A DNA stretch of 64,000 nucleotides from WLMZ01 sp963732585 (GTDB lineage: Bacteria > Actinomycetota > Acidimicrobiia > Acidimicrobiales > Ilumatobacteraceae). Both the position numbers and the translations under genes were made by a program. Under the pieces are notes generated by a model. The model was given only the letters and a program-made list of their open reading frames with translations, was not told the origin of the DNA and did no database searches. The stretch is taken from NCBI GenBank assembly GCA_963732585.1, contig CAVSZY010000001.1, positions 124,001-188,000 of the forward strand, given 5' to 3'. Shown here piece by piece: positions 60,009-64,000 of this stretch. Within the stretch, counting starts at the first letter, position 1. Each line of letters starts with the position of its first letter.

Positions 60009-61772
60009 ATGTCCAAGCGATCGATAGGTCTCGATATCGGCACCAACGCCGTTCGAGCCGCCGAGATTCGCCACGGTGACGTTCCTGTGGTGTCCAGGCT
60101 CGGACAAGTTGCCCTGGCTAACGGCGCAGTGCACGAAGGTGAAGTCCTCGATCCCGTCAGCGTCGCCAGCGCGCTCAAGGAACTGTGGAAAGAGGCGCAG
60201 TTCGAGGGCAAGTCCGTGCGAGTCGGCGTCGCCCCATCGCGCGCCATCGTTCGCACCATCGAGGTGCCAGACCTGCCGATCAACGAGCTGCGTTCCCTGA
60301 TCGGCTTCGAACTGTCCGACCATGTGCCGCTCGATCCCGCATCGACGACGTTCGGCATCGTGCCGCTCGACCAGATCGAGTCGTCGAACGGGCCGCGTCG
60401 GCGCGTCCTGCTGGCCGCAGCACCGATCGCCGTCGTCAATCCGATGATCGAGACGATCCGCAAAGCCGGCCTGCGAGTCGAGGCCGTCGATGTCGCTCCG
60501 TTGGCGCTGTCTCGGGCCTTTCGCGCCCTCGATACCCCTCGCGCCGACGGCGACAACACGCCCTCGGTCGACGCGGTGATCTCGATTGGCGGCGAAACGC
60601 TGCTCGCGGTCGTCGCCGAGAACGGACAGTTGCTCTTCAACCGCAAGGCGCCGAGCCAGGCTGGCAGCCAGTTCACCGCACGCATCCAAGATCACCTGTC
60701 GATTCCGCTCGAGCTTGCCGAGATGGCCAAACGGCGGATCGCCACCGACGACACCCGTCACCTGCTGGCCAGTGTGGCGACGATGACCTCAGCGGTGATC
60801 GAAGAGCTCGCCGACGAAATCCACGAATCGATCGACTACTACCTCTCCCAACTCGGGTCACGGCCGATCGACCGCATCCTGATCACCGGCGGCGGCAGCT
60901 TGCTGTTGGGACTCGATCAAATCATCGCCGAGCGCACCGGGTATCCGACGAGCTACGGCAACCCGTTCGAGGGTTTGGGCTTCAACGTCCCGGGATTAGA
61001 GCAAGAGGATTGCTCGATCGTCTCGCAATTCGTCGCCTCGGCAATCGGCTACGCGCTCGGCGGCGACGAGTCGGCGATGAAGATGGATCTGCAGCCCAAG
61101 CGGGAGCGCAACGTTGGCGGCAACCGCAAGCTTGTCCTGGTCGCCGCCAGCCTGGTCGGTGTAGCCGGCCTTGGCGTCATGTACATGGGTGCCCGCAAAG
61201 ACATCTCTTCGATCCAAGATCAAACCTCCAGCGTCATCGTCGAAACCGGCAACGTCACCAAGCAGGTTGAAGAGCTGCGCTCGCAGGACGAACAGGTCGG
61301 CATGCTCAACAAGGGCCAGATCTCAACGGTCGTCACCGCGGCCTACGACAAACGCATCGATTGGACCACCAGCTTTGCGGCGCTCGATCAGATCAGCGCT
61401 CAGTTCGGGATCAAGCTCGACGGCTTTACCGGATTGATGATCAGCGTCGGCGAGGGTGATTCTGGACCGACCACTGCTGCTGGCGAACCGCTGGTTGCCA
61501 CGGTGACGTTTAGCGGCTCGGCGCCCAACCTTGACTCGATCGCCGAGTGGATTCGCGAGGTCGAGCGCGACCCCCGGTTCAACGGCGTCTCCACCCCGTC
61601 AGTCTCCGAGCAATTCAGCGGCGACAAGGTCTCGGTCGGCTACACATTTGCCGCCGACCTGTCGTTTACCGAATCGACCGAATTGCCGCTCCCAGCCGAC
61701 GCACCGCAGAGCGCCGCAGCGGCACCCACCGCCGACGCGACTGCACCACAAGAAAATGGAGAACAGCCATGA
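60009..61772 (+). CDS. pilM: PilM-PilN fusion protein
   Basis: A 587-residue protein. Residues 1-352 are PilM, an actin-like cytoplasmic ATP-binding protein (GLDIGTNAVRAAEI; VDAVISIGGETLLAVV; LITGGGSLLLGLD). Then KMDLQPKRERN, like the N-terminal PilN peptide that docks into PilM, one membrane segment (374-393), a coiled coil (~398-430) and a periplasmic-type PilN ferredoxin-like domain (WTTSFAALDQISAQF; VSVGYTFAADLSF), and an Ala/Pro tail. PilM and PilN are normally separate. ATG 60009 follows GGAGGAAA. The stop overlaps pilO by 4 bases. Confidence 0.9.
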   Translation: MSKRSIGLDIGTNAVRAAEIRHGDVPVVSRLGQVALANGAVHEGEVLDPVSVASALKELWKEAQFEGKSVRVGVAPSRAIVRTIEVPDLPINELRSLIGFELSDHVPLDPASTTFGIVPLDQIESSNGPRRRVLLAAAPIAVVNPMIETIRKAGLRVEAVDVAPLALSRAFRALDTPRADGDNTPSVDAVISIGGETLLAVVAENGQLLFNRKAPSQAGSQFTARIQDHLSIPLELAEMAKRRIATDDTRHLLASVATMTSAVIEELADEIHESIDYYLSQLGSRPIDRILITGGGSLLLGLDQIIAERTGYPTSYGNPFEGLGFNVPGLEQEDCSIVSQFVASAIGYALGGDESAMKMDLQPKRERNVGGNRKLVLVAASLVGVAGLGVMYMGARKDISSIQDQTSSVIVETGNVTKQVEELRSQDEQVGMLNKGQISTVVTAAYDKRIDWTTSFAALDQISAQFGIKLDGFTGLMISVGEGDSGPTTAAGEPLVATVTFSGSAPNLDSIAEWIREVERDPRFNGVSTPSVSEQFSGDKVSVGYTFAADLSFTESTELPLPADAPQSAAAAPTADATAPQENGEQP

Positions 61773-62332
61773 AATCGAAGGCCGCCCCCAAGGACAATCT
61801 ACGTACGACCATCCTGCTCGGCGTCTGTGCTCTGGCCGTGTTGTACATGGTCGTCGTGAAGCCAAAGAAGACCGAGGTCGCCAAGGCCAACGAAGCGTTG
61901 GCCACAGCAACCATGGCGCTCGAGTCGGCCAAGGTCGAACTCAACTCGCTTGGCCCGCAGCCTGATGACGCTGAACTGGCCAGGCTCATCGTCCAGGTGC
62001 CACGTACCGCGGACACTCCGGCGTTCTTCAACCAGATCAGTGAAATCGCCCAGGCCAACGCCGTGTCGATCGGCGATCTCAGCTTCAGTCCTCCGTCCAA
62101 AGCGGCTGGCGGTCTCGGTTCTGAAGTCAAGGTGACGCTCGCTGCTTCTGGCCAGCGCACGGCGATCGACCAGTTCATGACCGCGATCACCAACCTGCCG
62201 CGCCTGGCGGTTATCGACCAAGCCAATCTCACCCCTGAGGCGGCCGAGGGCCAAGCGGCCAGCGACACCTCTGGGCACGTCACGGTCGACCTCTCGATCA
62301 CGCTGTTCAGCGGACTGACGGCTTCGTCCTAA
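61769..62332 (+). CDS. pilO: Type IV pilus alignment protein PilO
   Basis: A 187-residue bitopic protein: short cytoplasmic N-terminus, one membrane segment (TTILLGVCALAVLYMVVV), coiled coil (EVAKANEALATATMALESAKVELNSL) and a periplasmic-type domain with FFNQISEIAQANAVSIGDLSFSPP and the closing VTVDLSITLFSG. It pairs with the PilN part of the upstream fusion to form the alignment complex. No PilP or PilQ secretin follows, as expected in a monoderm actinobacterium. Confidence 0.88.
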   Translation: MKSKAAPKDNLRTTILLGVCALAVLYMVVVKPKKTEVAKANEALATATMALESAKVELNSLGPQPDDAELARLIVQVPRTADTPAFFNQISEIAQANAVSIGDLSFSPPSKAAGGLGSEVKVTLAASGQRTAIDQFMTAITNLPRLAVIDQANLTPEAAEGQAASDTSGHVTVDLSITLFSGLTASS

Positions 62333-62434
62333 GCGTGACCACGCTCCTGGCGGCCGATTTGGACCGCTCGTACAATCCGGCTGCCTTGCAACGCGCCGTC
62401 AACCGATGATCTTCTGCACAACGATGGGACCCGA

Positions 62435-64000
62435 ATGAGCCTCGACGCGCCAGCGCCACCAGCTTCCGTACTCGACGATTTCGCCCTCGGCGCGTTGTTG
62501 CGTACCGGCGATATCGACGCTCACACCTATCGCGAGCACCGTCGCCTGCGCCGCCTGGTGATCATCGGGGTGCTGCTTGCGCTATGGCTGTTCTACGTCG
62601 CCACACGATGGACGAGCGGCAATCCCGTGATGTTCGGGGCACCATCGTTCGACCTTTCGGATGACCAGCGTCAGCTGCTGATCCCGATGGCTCCGATCCT
62701 GTTGCTGTGCTTGGTTGCCATCGTGCCGATGCTTGGCGCCGGTCGTTCACCGCACCAAACCTTTCAGCCCAATGAGATCGGTGTACGCCTCCAGGACGTC
62801 GTCGGCGCCGCGGCGACGGTCAACGAGGCGATCGACACGCTGAACCTGTTTCTGGCGCACAAGACGTTCACCGAAAAGATGGGTGGGCAGGCCCGTCGCG
62901 GCGTGCTCTTCGAAGGCCCTCCAGGCACCGGCAAGACCTACCTGGCCAAAGCGATCGCCAGCGAGGCTGGGGTTCCCTTTCTCTTTGTGCCGGCCAGCGC
63001 CTTTCAATCGATGTACTTCGGCCAGACCAACCGCAAGATCCGCAGCTTCTTCAAGGCGTTACGCCAGACAGCGCGCCGCGAGGGTGGAGCGATTGGTTTC
63101 ATCGACGAGTTCGACGCCATCGGCCTGGCCCGACGCGGCGGATCATCGTCAGGGAGCGAGGGCTTCGCCGGTGTGGTCAACGAACTGTTGGTGCAGATGC
63201 AGAGTTTCGAGGTGCGCACCAAGGGTGCCTCGTTGCGCGGCGGGTGTTATGCGATGATCAACCGACTGTTGCCCGCTCACCGACGGATCAAGCCGCCAAA
63301 GTCGATCGCCGCCAACGTGTTGCTTGTGGCCGCGACCAACAGGGCTGCGGAACTCGACCCGGCGTTGCTGCGCCCCGGCCGTTTCGACCGCATCGTCCAC
63401 TTCGGGTTGCCAGCGCTGCGCGACCGCGCGGCGATCGCCGAGTTCTACCTCGGGCGCAAGGCCCACAGCGACGACATGTCCTCGCAGCGGATCGCCGAGA
63501 TCACCGCTGGCTATTCCCCTGCGATGCTGGAGCGCCTCCTCGATGAATCGTTGATCTGTGCGTTGCGCAACGGGCGCAACGAGCTGAATTGGAACGATGT
63601 GCTCGAGGCCAAGTTGCTCAATGAGCTCGGACAACCCGGCGAATCGGCTCCCGATCGCGATGAGCGTTGGCGGGTGGCGATCCACGAGGCCGGACACGCC
63701 CTCGTGGCCGAACTGGTCGGTCGACACGTCACGGTTGCATCAATTCTGCGACGTGCTGATGCACTCGGCTTGGTGGCCCACAATGATGGCCGCGAGGTCA
63801 ACCTGCACACGCCCACCGAGGCCAGAGCGCTGGTGCATGTCGCCCTCGCTGGCATGGTCAGCGAGGAACTCGAATTCGGTGAAGCGTCGTCGGGCATCGC
63901 CTCGGATCTCGAGCGCGGCGACACGTATCGTCGCCACCTTGGTCGGCGCGATCGGAGCCGGTGGGAGCCGTCTCAGCCTCGACGCTGCGGAGATGGCCGG
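62435..64000 (+). CDS. FtsH-like AAA+ metalloprotease, 3' end outside window
   Basis: From ATG 62435 the frame encodes two membrane segments (residues ~47-62 and ~90-108), an AAA+ domain (Walker A GPPGTGKT at 161-168; Walker B IGFIDEFDAIG; AATNRAAELDPALLRPGRFDR) and a zinc-protease domain with HEAGH (His 417). The AAA domain has an extra ~35 residues (about 250-285, KGASLRGGCYAMINRLLPAH) before the sensor motif, absent from ordinary FtsH. Near 63917 a one-base shift is needed to continue the family sequence (SDLERAT... then VGAIGAGGSRLSLDAAEMAG), so an extra G there is likely an indel. Position right after pilMN-pilO suggests quality control of pilus components, by inference. Confidence 0.82.
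   Translation, partial: MSLDAPAPPASVLDDFALGALLRTGDIDAHTYREHRRLRRLVIIGVLLALWLFYVATRWTSGNPVMFGAPSFDLSDDQRQLLIPMAPILLLCLVAIVPMLGAGRSPHQTFQPNEIGVRLQDVVGAAATVNEAIDTLNLFLAHKTFTEKMGGQARRGVLFEGPPGTGKTYLAKAIASEAGVPFLFVPASAFQSMYFGQTNRKIRSFFKALRQTARREGGAIGFIDEFDAIGLARRGGSSSGSEGFAGVVNELLVQMQSFEVRTKGASLRGGCYAMINRLLPAHRRIKPPKSIAANVLLVAATNRAAELDPALLRPGRFDRIVHFGLPALRDRAAIAEFYLGRKAHSDDMSSQRIAEITAGYSPAMLERLLDESLICALRNGRNELNWNDVLEAKLLNELGQPGESAPDRDERWRVAIHEAGHALVAELVGRHVTVASILRRADALGLVAHNDGREVNLHTPTEARALVHVALAGMVSEELEFGEASSGIASDLERGDTYRRHLGRRDRSRWEPSQPRRCGDGR

Noticed and set aside
1..64000. CRISPR array, rRNA operon or replication origin
   Set aside because: No regularly spaced repeats, rRNA segments or DnaA-box clusters were seen.

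Overview
The window is a high-GC chromosomal segment from an actinobacterium, most likely an uncultured or marine/freshwater Acidimicrobiia-type lineage. The evidence is the gene order metG-tatD-(DPBB protein)-rsmA-ispE ... glmU-prs-rplY-pth-mfd-lipoprotein-mazG-eno-ftsB-like, which follows the actinobacterial order known from Mycobacterium (Rv1007c to Rv1024), plus two tiny actinobacterial ribosomal protein genes (bL37 and bS22). GTG starts and 4-base stop/start overlaps are common. The taxonomic call below phylum level is inference.

Layout. 1-5.8 kb: cell-envelope genes (Thr/Pro-rich lipoprotein, L,D-transpeptidase), the bL37 gene, a PHP-domain protein, ychF, and a MerR regulator with a TIGR01777-type epimerase. 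5.9-9.7 kb: a divergent pair of membrane proteins (SRPBCC-like; ICMT fused to a DCC-type thiol domain), a small XRE regulator, a frameshifted nucleotidyltransferase and an orphan Hcp-like protein. 9.7-16.3 kb: transporters (AzlCD, EamA, MFS), epoxide hydrolase, DUF192, rsmI and a thioesterase. 16.3-32.1 kb: the conserved housekeeping block, with bS22 and a tRNA-Gln(TTG) inside it. 32.2-36.6 kb: an orphan form II CoxL-like molybdoenzyme subunit, then a lower-GC island holding a TIR-domain protein translationally coupled to a polytopic membrane protein. 36.7-47.4 kb: a corrinoid methyl-transfer locus on the minus strand. 47.6-64 kb: a type IV pilus locus.

The corrinoid locus is the best candidate for a coherent, poorly described system. 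One operon encodes a corrinoid protein, DUF1638, a 'virulence factor' family protein, a methyl-H4folate methyltransferase, a corrinoid activase and a non-pyrrolysine MttB-superfamily methyltransferase. Directly downstream lies a second unit with a dimethylglycine/sarcosine dehydrogenase-GcvT fusion and both ETF subunits. The two promoters share the same architecture: a -10-like hexamer, 8-9 bases, then an inverted repeat with core GGAAAG, and a shared 9-mer in opposite orientation. This suggests one regulon that strips methyl groups from a quaternary amine such as glycine betaine (substrate inferred) onto folate, then oxidises the dimethyl product with electrons going to ETF.

The pilus locus has two ATPases (PilB, PilT), PilC, a PilM-PilN fusion, PilO, two pilins and a three-gene minor-pilin cassette present twice. 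The second copy (52.6-55.9 kb) is broken by many frameshifts while its amino-acid segments stay conserved. Isolated frameshifts also occur near 5.9, 8.6, 31.6, 50.0 and 63.9 kb, so some disruptions may be sequence errors rather than true pseudogenes.
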